DNA of 64,000 bases. Origin: Myrica gale. Taxonomy: Eukaryota > Streptophyta > Magnoliopsida > Fagales > Myricaceae. The stretch is from NCBI GenBank assembly GCA_963930655.1, contig OZ005617.1:18650068-18714067 (forward strand), written 5' to 3'. The position numbers and the translations under genes are program-made. The notes under the pieces are model-generated. The model was not told the DNA's origin and searched no databases. It saw nothing but the letters and a program-made list of their open reading frames with translations. This document shows, one piece after another, positions 21,306 through 32,577 of the stretch; within the stretch, counting starts at the first letter, position 1, and every line of letters begins with the position of its first letter.

Positions 21306-23186
21306 TTACCAATAATCATTGCAGGAGCAGCGTCCTTCTTTGAAATGATGAAACCAGGTGTGATCTCTAACAATCACCTCTCGGCTATAAACCCTTGAAA
21401 GAACCTTTGCAAAATTGTGGCAATCAACACATGTACGAAGATTTTTTGCCACTTTGATTGTTGTGCCTGGTGGAGTTGCAAGAACCCCAAAAGCAATAGC
21501 CAATTTCTCACTGTGATAGGAAAACGCATCACATTTTTCTTCGTTACTCAAATTGTGCTGTTCAGAGGAAATTTCAGCAATGTAACCAGATATTTTCAGC
21601 TGCTGATTGATCTCATCCAGCATCTGATAAATCTCAGCCTTTCGTGGATGTGAAACATCATCCACAACAAACTCATGTACTGCTCCTTTCAAAACGATAG
21701 TACTACAGCCAGGTGTGGTTTGTATTTCTTTCTCCTGCATAGATTTCCTCACTTCCAATACCTTCTCGCAGTTCCCAGCCGAAGAATAAATGTTCAACAA
21801 CAGAGCATAATCCCCAGCTTCTTGAGCCTTGAGTTCAATCAAATGTCCAATAACTCTTTCCCCAAGGGTAGCATGGCCGTGAATTCTGCAAGACCCAAGT
21901 AAGGTCCTCCATATGGTTGCATCCGGCTTGACTGACATTGACATTATAAGCTGATATGCCTCATCGAGCAAACCAGCACGACCCAAGAGATCTATCATGC
22001 ACCCATAATGATGAATGTTAGGTGCTATTCCAAACTCTTTCCTCATACGATCAAAAAACATCATTCCCTCCTCAACCAACCCACAATGACTGCAAGCAGA
22101 AAGAACTCCTGTAAAGGTTTGATCGTCAGGCAGAATGCCCATGTTCTGCATCTCCGAAAATGCTTCGATAGCTTCTCGCCCATGCCCATTCGTAGCTAAA
22201 CCAGAAATCATTGCGCTCCATGAAACCACGTTCTTGTTCCGCATTCCCTTAAACACCTCATAAGCCTTATCCAAACACCCACACCGTGTGTACATCGCTA
22301 TAAGAGAATGACACAAATTGTGAGCATGACCATAACCACACTCTTCAATGTAAGTATGAATCCTTTCACCGAATTCCAATGCCTTCAAGTGGCCACATGC
22401 TTGCAAAAGAAGTAAACATGTAACGTTGTCTGGTTGACATCCATCACTACCATTCTGCATAATATCGAACAAGCCTAAGGCATCCCGGGTCCTGTTATTC
22501 CGTATACAACAAGAAATCAACACATTCCAAGCAACGGTATCTCTGTCAGGCATCTCATCAAACAATTTACATGCTTCATCACACTTCTCGCAACACGAAT
22601 ACAACTCCATCAAAGTAGTTAGCAATAGACTATCTGATTTATGCCCGTCCCTCAATATCCTAGCATGAACCTGGACTCCCCCTAACAAAGAAGAAAGTTT
22701 AATACAAGACTTAATAGCAAACGACGACGACAAGGGGTTTACGCGCTGGCCTTGCCGTTTCATTTCTCGGTACATGTAAAACCCCTCCAGAGGTGACTCG
22801 CTCATAGAGTAGGCCCTGATCATGGTGTTGTAGTGAGATGCTAATGGGTTTGAGATTTGAGTAAAGAACCGGCGGGAATATTCTACGTCTCGTACGGGAG
22901 GGAGTGCCAGGCGGGACAAGAAGTTGAGGGAAACGGTGGTGTCTTGGAGAAGACTCGTGTAAATGAGGTGGGCGTGTATTTGGAGCAAATGAGCCTTATG
23001 GTTGCATGATTTTATGAGAGAAAGCAGTCGCTGTTGTTCTTGTCTTAGGGTCTGGGCAGGAACGGACTCCATGCGGTCCTCTCGTAGGTGCTTTTGTGGA
23101 AGTGGTTTCGTTGGGTTTTTCAGGAAGCATTGGGAGGCGTGAAATGTGGCAGTAGTGAGGGAGCGACGGTGCTGAAAGGCTACCAT
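21306..23186 (-). CDS. PLS-class pentatricopeptide repeat protein with E and DYW domains
   Basis: 626 residues, intronless as is usual. Plant PLS-DYW proteins act in mitochondria or plastids, where PPR repeats recognise an RNA site and the DYW domain deaminates C to U. Repeats run from about residue 55 to 430 (e.g. DTVAWNVLISCCIRNNRTRD, KNVVSWSAMISGLATNGHGR, NIHHYGCMIDLLGRAGLLDE). The E region follows. The DYW domain has HSEKLAIAFG (558-567, zinc and catalytic site), CVDCH (586-590) and ends in the canonical DYW. The N terminus is rich in Arg/Ser/Thr, fitting organelle targeting. A second in-frame Met (MESVPAQ) could be an alternative start. It may be the counterpart of At3g47530 (from memory). 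The RNA target is not predictable here. Confidence 0.95.
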   Translation of the reverse strand: MVAFQHRRSLTTATFHASQCFLKNPTKPLPQKHLREDRMESVPAQTLRQEQQRLLSLIKSCNHKAHLLQIHAHLIYTSLLQDTTVSLNFLSRLALPPVRDVEYSRRFFTQISNPLASHYNTMIRAYSMSESPLEGFYMYREMKRQGQRVNPLSSSFAIKSCIKLSSLLGGVQVHARILRDGHKSDSLLLTTLMELYSCCEKCDEACKLFDEMPDRDTVAWNVLISCCIRNNRTRDALGLFDIMQNGSDGCQPDNVTCLLLLQACGHLKALEFGERIHTYIEECGYGHAHNLCHSLIAMYTRCGCLDKAYEVFKGMRNKNVVSWSAMISGLATNGHGREAIEAFSEMQNMGILPDDQTFTGVLSACSHCGLVEEGMMFFDRMRKEFGIAPNIHHYGCMIDLLGRAGLLDEAYQLIMSMSVKPDATIWRTLLGSCRIHGHATLGERVIGHLIELKAQEAGDYALLLNIYSSAGNCEKVLEVRKSMQEKEIQTTPGCSTIVLKGAVHEFVVDDVSHPRKAEIYQMLDEINQQLKISGYIAEISSEQHNLSNEEKCDAFSYHSEKLAIAFGVLATPPGTTIKVAKNLRTCVDCHNFAKVLSRVYSREVIVRDHTWFHHFKEGRCSCNDYW

Positions 23187-23912
23187 CAGGTGAAACTTCT
23201 CCGTTGTTTGCCTTCAATGATTTGTCATATAAGATTTGGGATTCACGACTCTTTGCACTTGGAATTGTAGCTTTCATCACCGGCGCAAAAATTCACAGGA
23301 ATTTGTGTTCAACATCTGTCGAGAATAGTATAGAAAGTCTCCCCGTAGAGCTGCCCTTAACCATAAACCAACGAATCAGAGAAATTGTTCAAATCACTTA
23401 GAAAAAAAAAAAAGAGAAATTGTTCAAATCAGAAGAGTTTCAGTACAGACCCATAAGATGTTTATTGAACTTTGATCACAAACTACAGAATTTTCCTGCA
23501 GCTAGGTGGCCGAGGTGGCGGTCAAAACGACCACCGATTGCCATTCAGCGTCCTACTTCTGTTAGCATTATAGTATTTTTCTGACCAAATGGAAACAAAA
23601 AAACGCTTATATTTTATTTTTAAGGTAGACGCTTATAATAAGTTCTTAAAAGGCTGCTAATTCCATTTGATTCACTCGTACAATCATTAGATAAAAAGAC
23701 CCATGGATGGTCTTCTTTTTTCTTTCTGGCGCATGGATTGTCACATGGATCGCGACTCGCGAGGGTTTAGAGGAAAATTTGTCCAAAAGACTGACCTAGC
23801 TAGTGCATGTGACTTGAACAAACTGACAACCAAAGGCTCACACAAAAATAAACAAGTTCAGATTAGCCCCTTTTCTTCTGCTTGAAGAAATTGCACACAG
23901 GTCTAATTGTGA
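23187..23912. other. Intergenic between the PPR and RKD genes
   Basis: Shared 5' flank of the PPR gene and 3' flank of the RKD gene. No recognisable feature; a short A-rich run lies at about 23400-23412. Confidence 0.4.
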
Positions 23913-25273
23913 TCAGAACATTATACAACAGGATGAAAAGGAATCCAGATACAGAGATTTATATTCTTCGTCCTCTTGGTCTTCTTGTTCTTCATCCCTC
24001 TGTTTAGTCATAATACCATCCATACTCCAACGACTTCTGCTAGAACAGGATTCTGACTCCGCCATCCCCTTGAGCTTCCTCTTCTTGTAATTCGCTTTAA
24101 AACAAGCCTGTCTAAGCCGCTTTGTATTGTCTTCAAGTTGCATATCTGGGATTTCCTCCAACAACTTCTTTTCCCTCTCTAATATCTGTATTGCATCCCT
24201 CAACTTCGCTTCACTCTCTTCTCCTTCCTCTTTACCCAAGTCCTGCAATATTTCCCATTAGAATATCATGCTGGAGGTACAGACGTTTTTATCAGCAAAC
24301 TAGATTCATTGCTTTGAATTCAGCCCACCACCATCACACCAGTCGAATGTTGATTTATACATTGTTCACTTTTGTGCATATAGGAGTATACGCCTATCCG
24401 TACAGAGAGAGAGAAACAGAGAAGCTGGTACCTGTACATTCTTGATTAGAGTTTGAAGGCTCGTCAGCTTCCGATGGGGCCACCTACGAATACCCAACTC
24501 CCTACATCTTTTCTTCAGAAGTGTCAGGCCCACGTTAAGCTCTTTTGCAGCCTGCGTTATGGGCATGTAAAAGTATTGAGAAATGGTTTTCCTTGATAAC
24601 ATACTAGACGTGCTGCATCTCTCTTCCCTGCACTTCTTCATCTTCCCCTCTTCCAGCAGTTCCTCGCCTTTTTCTCCGTTGTTGCACAACAGTAACGTCT
24701 GGTTCTCAGGTTCAAGCTGAATGCTACCTGTCTCATTCCAAGTCCCAAAACGACTACCATAACCACAGAAAAAATCGTCTGCAATTAAGAAACAATTCCG
24801 AGTTCAAAACTCCAGTGCGAAGGCAATGGATACAAGCATTGAGATTTATAGATGGTTTTAACCACCTTGGATTACACTTGTGATCGGTTCAAGATCCAAG
24901 GGTGCATGCAGAAGGTCAGTAGGAAAACTCTCCATCAAAGGAAACGCATCTACAAAGCTCTCTTGTGTGGGCAGTTCATATTGCCATTCCAATGAAGAGT
25001 ACCCACTACAACATAAATAAATAAAACTCGGATGAAAAAGGGAATGTTGAGTCGAGCAACCCCTAAATTCTCTGATATATGATTCCTATTTTAAGGAGCG
25101 AAAGAACAAAAAAGATGAAAAAGAAGAAAACGGAGAATAACTAACTACACTTTGAACACTGCATATTACCTTAACTCTGCCGAAGGCATTTGGCTGGGAA
25201 AGAAGAATGGGTCATCATCTTTGTAGGCCATTTCTTGCTTAGGCCACCAACCATTCAGTGTCTGACTCCCCAT
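23913..25273 (-). CDS. RKD-type RWP-RK transcription factor
   Basis: Four exons: 25273-25170, 25005-24866, 24778-24432, 24242-23913; phases join cleanly to 306 residues. RKDs are small nuclear regulators of egg-cell and early-embryo identity in plants. The RWP-RK domain is at about 143-193 ([20 protein letters not shown], then [16 protein letters not shown]), containing the RWPxRK signature that names the family. Exon 4 begins with an acidic, leucine-containing coiled coil (198-225) and has a basic KKRKLKG stretch. There is no PB1 domain, separating it from NIN/NLP proteins. The frame is open upstream of the chosen ATG, but no earlier in-frame ATG exists. A TATA box lies about 140 bp upstream. 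Confidence 0.92.
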
Positions 25274-25414
25274 TTTTAACAGAGAGACAGAGCAAAACAG
25301 AGGATTATGAGGGGGAAGGGAATGGATTTTCTTGTTTTCAGGTGTGAGAGTAATGGCATTAGTTGGCAACTTTGTGTGGGATTAGACGCAAATACGAATG
25401 GGAGCAGCCAGAAG

Positions 25415-25424
25415 CATATATATC
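25415..25424 (-). promoter_or_regulatory. Putative TATA box of the RKD gene
   Basis: The minus strand reads GGATATATATG about 142 bp upstream of the start codon, a reasonable distance for a ~110-nt 5' UTR. Confidence 0.45.
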
Positions 25425-26846
25425 CTGGACTACATTAATGGCTAATTATGAATGCGAAACTAAGATTAAATCGGGGAACGTGCGTCGGCCATGCATGAAT
25501 GAGTTAGCGTGTGTTCATGTGTGAGTTACGATGAGGGAAATAAATGACATTTACATGTATGAGCATCATTATCATACATCCAATTGATCCTAGCTTTTTA
25601 GTTCAGCTGTCCCCATTTTTCCTATTGATTTTTCTTCTTCTTTTTGTCTCAGATGATAAAATTCTGATTCCCATTTGGCCATTTGAACTCCTGCAAAAAA
25701 CACAGGATCAGAAAAGGTTGCTAGCCTCTTTTTGTTTCCATGATACTCTGTTTTGCCTGGATTAAGCTGCTATATAAGCATTTGCAGAGGACTTCAAGAG
25801 TTTGCATGCCTGCCGCGTTTATTCCTTCTGGTTGGCTAAAAAATCTTGGGACTCTTTCCCACAATCATTATCTCCCAGCCGACTTTTCCTGACCGTGTTT
25901 AATTATTACACTTCGATCGTGTAAATATCTCAGGTTTTTCTTTTATTCCAATAGATTCCAGCGTTCGTTCAGAAAGAGAAGGTGGCTCAGTACATGTAAC
26001 GTATACCAATTTGAGCAAATCAACCAGTACGACGGCTTAATCATTTCTTTCGTTTCGTTTAGAGTTAAAGAAAACTGAGTGGCGGGAAGGGGGAGTTACA
26101 GGTTGAGATGTTCATCATGTTCTCTTTCCGAGATTTGGTTATGACATTTATTTCCCCTCAATGCAAATGAGTGGTTGATGATTAACTATATATTAACAGT
26201 GTTATTGGCTTTAAAACTCTATTTATTAGCTTTAAATGGCAGAAAAAATACGCCAAAAATTCCAATATGCTCGTTAAAAAGATAGTTTGATATCCTATAA
26301 TATATACCCACAGAAGATCAGAAGAACACGAGCCTCAAAAACCGTTACATTTGAAGTAACAGTATCGATAGGTGTTTGTACACGTATTCAGCAAATTTTA
26401 TAAACTTTTTGAGGGAGCCAAAATTTATAAAAATAGCACGATGGTTTCTAGCTTTTTATTTTTGAATTTGAAGAATAGGTTATCGTATGTGCCTTTGGAA
26501 ATTGTTTATACTAGAAACCCGAATAGGTTTGAGGTAAATCAGAACTACTTGGATGAAAATACAATGGGCCCAAATACGCTGGATCAAAATCAAAACTAAG
26601 CTCAAATCATCGGGCGATTGAGAAATCTATAAAATTCCTGTTCAGTTTCAGCAACCACTGAGTGAAAGCCGAATATAACAAAAACCATCTTAAAGATTAA
26701 TATTAGCTAGAACAAGTATAAGTGACATAGCGCCAGAAGGATAAAACTTAAGAAAATAAGATGTTTCTTCAAAAATTCTTTTAATGCAAAACAAACTCTT
26801 CATGCCACAAAGCAAAACCCATCATCAGGAAGTTCTACTTTATACT
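25425..26846. other. Intergenic between RKD and the DOMINO1-like gene
   Basis: AT-rich; no gene recognised. The right ~200 bp are probably 3' UTR of the DOMINO1-like gene. Confidence 0.4.
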
Positions 26847-28926
26847 TCAGTTCCTTGGCCTACCCCCTCTTCCACGGCCACGTCCACGGCCGCCACCTCT
26901 TCCACCACGGTCGCCCCCTTTTCCACCATGGCCCTTACCACTACCACCATCAAATGCCTTTTTAGCATTGGATTTGAACTTCATTTCTTCTGGCAAGGGT
27001 AGTATATGATCGACGTACTTCCTGAAGCTAAAATCATCAACAGAGTCATCAACCCCAATGAGAAAGAAGCACCTGCTTTTCCACAAAGGATGGTATCGCA
27101 CTTGAAAACCATTGATCCCTTCCCCAATCTTTTTGTCTGGCTCTGGGTGACCCTTCTTAAGTAGGTCCATCAACACCATGTGCTCATACTGAAACAAAAT
27201 GAGGAAAGATAATGATTTTTCAGAAATTAGTTGTAGTCAAATGCATTCTACAATTCTAGTAAGGCATTAATCCAGCTTTACATGTAACTTACTTATGAAC
27301 ATAAAGAATCAAATACGGAGCTGGTTTTCAAGCAGGATTTTTTTGTTTTTTGTTTTTTCTGTGATATAGGACTAATAAGAAAATAAATTAGCGACTGAAT
27401 ACACCTATCACATGTGCAAAGGTTCCACTTACAGAAAAAAAAAACATTCCACATGCAAAGCAAGATGTCACAACCAAATCTTGAAAGAGAGAAGAAAAAT
27501 AATGATTGAGCAAACTATACACAAGCTTCTCCATATTGCCTAATAAAGGAGTACAACAAACCAACGGGCTGAGGCTATCATGTTCTTGTTCTAAAGCCAA
27601 GATTGCGTTTGTGTGTGTGTGTGTGTGTTGGGGGGGGGGGGGGGGGGAGGAATTCTCTGATTTATGAAAGAACTCTGTCGCTGTGAACACTACTTGGAAA
27701 AAAGAGAAAAAAGATGCTCCTCAATTGAGCTCCTGGATCTCTACGATTATGGACCCAATGCAAGTCATTAGTAAAAGTTTATGCAATAAGGCAGTCCATG
27801 CCAAATTGCCAACCATTACAAGGGACACGATCAACCAGAGTTGCTTAAGATCCAAAGATGCCCCTCCTCATGCTCTCAAAAAAGAATTGATATCACCTAA
27901 AATTTGCTTGCCAATCTACGAAACAATTTTCCAAGGAGTAGACCCTCATCGAACCTATATCTGTACATCATCCTTCACCCTCAGACAAGTTCCTGAAATG
28001 ATTTCACTCATGCTCACCAATTCTTAATAAAAAACTATTTGCTAATTCTCCACTACCCATACAATCCATATAAAACTTACGGTCAATTTGTTAAGTACTT
28101 GTAGATGTCTTCTTTCTCTCCCTGTGTTTCCTCTGCCGAGGGACAGAGTTCTCTACTAGCTAAGCTTACCAAAAGTACATCGAAATTATAAATGACTGAA
28201 CTTGAATAAAATGGCAAAGCAAAAAGATGTAGTCCAAAACAAACCCACCAGCGGAAATCCAAAAACCACTAATTCTGTTTTTCTTACTCTCCACTCTCCT
28301 TCCAGTTTCTCAGAAATCAAACGTAAACAAAAACTTAAAACAAGAAAAGTCCTGTTCCTTCAGATTGACCAAACGCATCCACGTTATGGCAAAAATATCA
28401 ACTTGAAACCCTTGAACCAAACGACCCACAACATTATGAACAGAAAACTTGTATGATACCTTCTCTATCCTTTTCATATAGTTGTTCAACTACGAACCAC
28501 CAAAAACTTAAAAAACAAATTTTTTTGAAGAATCAGTGTTACCTTGTTGACATTGAGGTTCGGAGGCCAGTAATGGAGAAACTTGTAGAAGTAATCGAAC
28601 ATCTCCACGGAAGACTCGAAATGCTTAGGACCCAAGCTGACCCGACACGCAGCCTTATCACCCTCCCCTCCTTCCCCCAGCTCTTCCAGCCGCTCTTCCT
28701 CCACGGACTTATCCACCCTCTGTTTCTTCGAAACTCCATCTTCTGCTTCTTCTTCGGCCCCGTCCTCTCTCACTCGCTTCGAATTCGCATTGCCGTTCGT
28801 CGCCGCCAAGTGAACCCCGTTGTCCTCTTCTTCCCCCTTATCCTGATCGGGTACTATAGTTTCGAGGTCCATATCGTGGGCGGCCAAGTTAGCTTCCGCG
28901 AGCTCTGGTACGTTTTCCTCAGCCAT
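26847..28926 (-). CDS. DOMINO1-like nuclear protein (DCL/DUF3223 domain) with RGG tail
   Basis: Two exons, 28926-28543 and 27188-26847, separated by a 1.35-kb GT/AG intron, giving 241 residues. From memory it matches the plant-specific DOMINO family (Arabidopsis DOMINO1, nuclear/nucleolar, needed for embryo development). Residues 1-90 are acidic with basic nuclear-localisation patches (SKRVRED, SKKQRVDK). The DCL-type domain spans about 95-205 (GPKHFESSVEMFDYFYKFLH, then YEHMVLMDLLKKGH, FQVRYHPLWKSRCFFLIG and FSFRKYVDHILPLP). The C terminus is a Gly/Arg-rich repeat (GGRGGGRGRGRGRGG), an RNA-binding and nucleolar feature. A telo-box lies upstream. The domain also occurs in DCL, which acts in rRNA maturation in plastids. 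Confidence 0.88.
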
Positions 28927-28959
28927 AACTATGAGCGAACGAGTACGACACAGAGCCTA

Positions 28960-28968
28960 AAACCCTAA
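28960..28968 (+). promoter_or_regulatory. Telo-box upstream of the DOMINO1-like gene
   Basis: AAACCCTAA, 34 bp upstream of the start codon. Telo-boxes mark many plant ribosome-biogenesis and translation genes, which fits a nucleolar product. On the coding strand the box reads in the reverse direction. Confidence 0.55.
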
Positions 28969-29105
28969 GTTAACATCTATTTTCTACCCGAACCCGGTTT
29001 TGCCTATTTGGACCTTTTGCCATACGGGTTTAATACGCCCGTTTCAGTAGAATGGAATACGCTGTCTAAACGTTTCCTTCGTATACGATTATCTCACTCT
29101 CCTAA

Positions 29106-29281
29106 GGTTGTGTTTGTTTTGAAAAATTTTTGGTATTAGGTTTAGTGAAAAAATGAAGAGAGGTATTTTTTTATATTTTTTTGTAATTTTTTATATTTTT
29201 TATAGGAGTGAGAGATTATATTGTGATATTTTATTCTAAGTTGGTGAAAAATATTGTGATATTTTTGGTGCAAACGCACCC
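29106..29281. mobile_element. Tourist-like (PIF/Harbinger) MITE
   Basis: About 176 bp, AT-rich, with ends GGTTGTGTTTG and CAAACGCACC(C), flanked on both sides by CTAA/TAA (29102-29105, 29281-29284), consistent with the 3-bp TWA target of PIF/Harbinger. It lies about 180 bp upstream of the DOMINO1-like gene. Confidence 0.65.
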
Positions 29282-29365
29282 TAAGAAAAAAGAAAGATTA
29301 TCTCGCTCTCCTATTTCTCGAGTACTTAGAGGCAAATTCTATCGTCCATGCAAGTGGAATAAAAA

Positions 29366-29670
29366 GGGAAATTAAAAATTTGGTCAGTAGGTTTTAGTAT
29401 CGCTGATAATGGTAACTAAACTTTTTGTTTTACTTTTTGGTCACTGATAATATGTAGTGGTGACTTTTCATTTTATCCGTTAAACTTACGTTAATTTTTA
29501 ACAAGAATAACGGTCGACCGTATTTTATTCCGTTAAAAATTAACTGAGGTTTGACGGATTAAGTGAAAAGTCACTACTACATATTATTAGTTATCAAAAA
29601 ATAAAAAATAAATAAATTCAGTGACCAGTTTGTCAGCCGTACTAAAACTTATGACCAAATTTTCAACTTT
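29366..29670. mobile_element. MULE-type foldback MITE
   Basis: About 305 bp; the halves are inverted copies (AAAATTTGGTCA-TAGGTTTTAGTA at the left matching the reverse complement at the right), with a central CGGTCGACCG palindrome. No ORF. The target duplication is not clear in the A-rich flanks. It is related in words and layout to the copies at 15.3 and 45.3 kb. Confidence 0.65.
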
Positions 29671-31776
29671 AAAAAATAATAACAATAAACAATATTTTTC
29701 CGAGTATATTCAATAATAAAACCATCTCAATGAGGTACATGGAGGCTGGTAATGTTTAAAATGTGTTGTTACACTCTCAGATCGGTCTTTGGCGAAGTCT
29801 ATCCGAATTTAATATATAAATTGAATATAATAAAAAAAATTACTACTCCAAAAAATACATGCCAATAATCGAAATACTTTTTATACCAAAAAAGGAGAAA
29901 AAATAGTTTAAAATGGGTAAAATTGAAATAAAAAAAAAACACAATAAAAAAAAACCCTTCCAATTAACTAGAAATCTAAATTTAGAAAATGGTGGGTTTA
30001 TATGAGCTTGTTTGAATTATCTATTTCCTTTAATCCAAACTGAAGCTCCTAGTGATAGTGGGTTAAATTCTATTATATATCTAAACAATAATAATATTGC
30101 TTTTGACATTTAACAATGCAAAAGTATTGCAGTTATATTCCTGTTAATCAGTGAAAGTGCGAGTAATTATTTTTAAACACCTAATCCGTTGAAGTAATTA
30201 TTACTGCAAAGAGATATTCAAAGCATTTTATGTGAGTAATATAATATATAACATATATGTACTTTATGTTTCAATATTGACTAATTCTCATCTTCCATTT
30301 AAAATGATGTTAAACCATATATAAAATGATAAAATACGTCTTTAAAATAAAATTATAAAAAATATTAAAAATTATAAATATATATATATATAATAATAAT
30401 AATAATAATTTATTTTATAAATATTTTATTATTTTAAAAAGTAAATAAAGAGTCATTTGGATCAATTTTTGACTGTTTTTCTTGAAAGAATGCCACGCGT
30501 TTTGCATTATCGTCTTTAGACTTGGGCCGCTTTGATGGGACATTCATTACGTGATATCCCAATAACTCTATTACAATAACCTTTACAGTGGGCCAAATAA
30601 AATGCGGTTTTTTTGCCCTTTTTTTTTGAAATTTTTGAATGGTAGTCTTTAGATTTTATACTTTTATTTTTTAGTCTTTAAATTTTATTTTTTTAATTTT
30701 TAATCCTTTAGTATACATATTTTGATGAATGACCCTTTAGCAGGAATTTATATATTAATTTTCTAACAAAAATGTCACATCAGTTGACAACTCAGTTATC
30801 TTTATTCACTAACACGAGCATAAGGTTCCAGTGATGAGTTTCGGTTTGGGGCTAGAGAGAGAGCATAAGGTTCCCGAGTCATCCACCATCGCTTGGCCTG
30901 AGTTTGCCAAGCCATTCTCATTGCTATTTTCAGGTTGGAAATAGAGATGTCATAGACGAGTACCTTTCAGAGATACATGCTAATTATGGGTAGAAAGTAG
31001 GAATCATTATGTAAATAATTTCGGCTAAAAAATAAAATGAGTGTAAAACTCAAAGACTAAACTGTTAAATTCTTTTTTTTTTTTACCAAGCAAAAAAGTC
31101 CTCAAAAGGATGGCCCTAAGTCCTAGGCACAGCCCGCTGAATCATCACCCTCGTTGGTAACTGTACACCAACTCAATCAACTTCACGGAAGACGCAAAGA
31201 TATTTCCATTTCAATGTTTTTCGTACAATTGGAATAGAAAGAGTGGAAAGCAAGTGGGACTAAAGCATCTTTAAACCCTTTCTAAGCGTTTTCTTAGGGG
31301 GTGGGCAACTCAGGATGACCGGCATCAGAATCACCAATTTCTTATTTGTCTGGTTGCTGACGTGAATCACACACTCTAGACGATTTGTGTCACCATCTGA
31401 GAGTAACGTGATCCACATTTCCACGCACTGAAAGTGACTCGAAAAACACCTTCCAGCAGACACTAGAGAGGACTAGATAAAGAAGGTTGTGTTCACACTT
31501 TAACTTTCTCTCAAGTCCAAAACTTAATGGAAACGTACAAGGGCTTCCTATAACCTGCTTACTAACGACCTGGAAGTTGACCCAATAGAAAGAAGGTCAT
31601 GCTGGAATTTTGGTATCAGCGTTCATAAACATAACCTGGAAGTTGCCCTGACGACCCTTGACAATCGACCCAATAGAAAAAGAAAAGGATTGGCAGAAGA
31701 CAGCGAGCAAAATTCCAAATTATTGTCGAATATTTCCATACCTTTCCCAGAGGACTTTGGCACCTTACTTATTCAT
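29671..31776. other. AT-rich intergenic region with microsatellites and decayed repeat
   Basis: (TA)n and (AAT)n tracts near 30375-30410. Around 30640-31075 there are AGTCTTTAAATTTTA-like words on the left and AAGACTAAACTGTTAAATT at the right, suggesting a decayed foldback element. No gene. Confidence 0.4.
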
Positions 31777-31783
31777 TATATAG
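31777..31783 (+). promoter_or_regulatory. Putative TATA box of the calmodulin-like gene
   Basis: TATATAG in ATTCATTATATAGAACC, about 110 bp upstream of the start codon. It favours the ATG at 31888 over any start further upstream. Confidence 0.5.
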
Positions 31784-31887
31784 AACCCCATACAGCTGTG
31801 CATTTCTTCAATGAACTCATCTTTCTTTTTTTACGCCCCTCACAAACCCAAGCTAAACGACCTTCTGTACGTACTTGTCCACTTACC

Positions 31888-32577
31888 ATGGAGAAGACAG
31901 CCGAAAATAGAGCAGCCATCCCCATCTCACTTGTTCGCTTTCTCTTATTTCTAGTGGTACTTAACAAGGCCGTTATACTCCAAGACTTGTGCTCAAGTCT
32001 TCGGAGTATGCTCCTAATAATTTTCGTAGACTTCCTTTTTCACGCATTGCAGATTTGTGGCGAAAGTAGGGCCACCTGTACAGAAGCTCCAATGCAGAGG
32101 GTTTGCATCAACGAACATGTGGATGATAAGGCCTCCAGAGACGAGGAAACAGTGCTGCAGGCTAAGCGCATGAACCCAAATGGTGCAGACCCCACCGGAC
32201 CAAAATTTCATCCCTCTGAAAAGGTAGAGGATAATAAATTGTCTATCGGAGAAGTGAAAATGGTAATGGAGAAACTGGGAACCTTATGTGAACTGGACGA
32301 TGAAAATTCTCAAGAGAGGATAGGTTTAGATGAGATTGCAGGCCTGTTCGATGAGGAGCCAAGCCCAGAGGAAGTGAAAGAAGCTTTTGATATGTTTGAT
32401 AAGAATAATGATGGGTTCATCGATGCAGGGGAGCTGGGGAAAGTCCTCTCCACGCTGGGCGTCATGGAACCTTCGGAAGTGGAATGCCAAAGGATGATAA
32501 GAGTCTTTGACGACAATGGAGATGGACGCATAGATTTCAAAGAATTTGTGAAACTTCTGGAACCCAGCTTCATCTGA
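31888..32577 (+). CDS. Calmodulin-like protein with N-terminal membrane anchor and two C-terminal EF-hands
   Basis: 229 residues, intronless. A Ca2+ sensor of the plant CML family. The N terminus has a hydrophobic region at about 17-55 (VRFLLFLVVL and MLLIIFVDFLFH), suggesting a signal anchor, so the EF-hands would be held at a membrane. Two canonical loops lie at the C terminus: DKNNDGFIDAGE (171-182) and DDNGDGRIDFKE (208-219), both with Ca2+-coordinating Asp/Asn at 1, 3, 5 and Glu at 12. Upstream, NKLSIGEVKMVMEKLG looks like a degenerate EF-hand. The layout matches CML45/46-type proteins, as I recall. The frame is open upstream, but no in-frame ATG exists there. Confidence 0.88.
   Translation: MEKTAENRAAIPISLVRFLLFLVVLNKAVILQDLCSSLRSMLLIIFVDFLFHALQICGESRATCTEAPMQRVCINEHVDDKASRDEETVLQAKRMNPNGADPTGPKFHPSEKVEDNKLSIGEVKMVMEKLGTLCELDDENSQERIGLDEIAGLFDEEPSPEEVKEAFDMFDKNNDGFIDAGELGKVLSTLGVMEPSEVECQRMIRVFDDNGDGRIDFKEFVKLLEPSFI

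Noticed and set aside
25274-25369. Longer N terminus for the RKD protein
   Set aside because: The upstream open frame has TTG, not ATG, at its start, and lies in the expected 5' UTR.
31690-31887. N-terminal extension of the calmodulin-like protein
   Set aside because: The open frame there starts at TTG and includes the TATA box; the first in-frame ATG is 31888.
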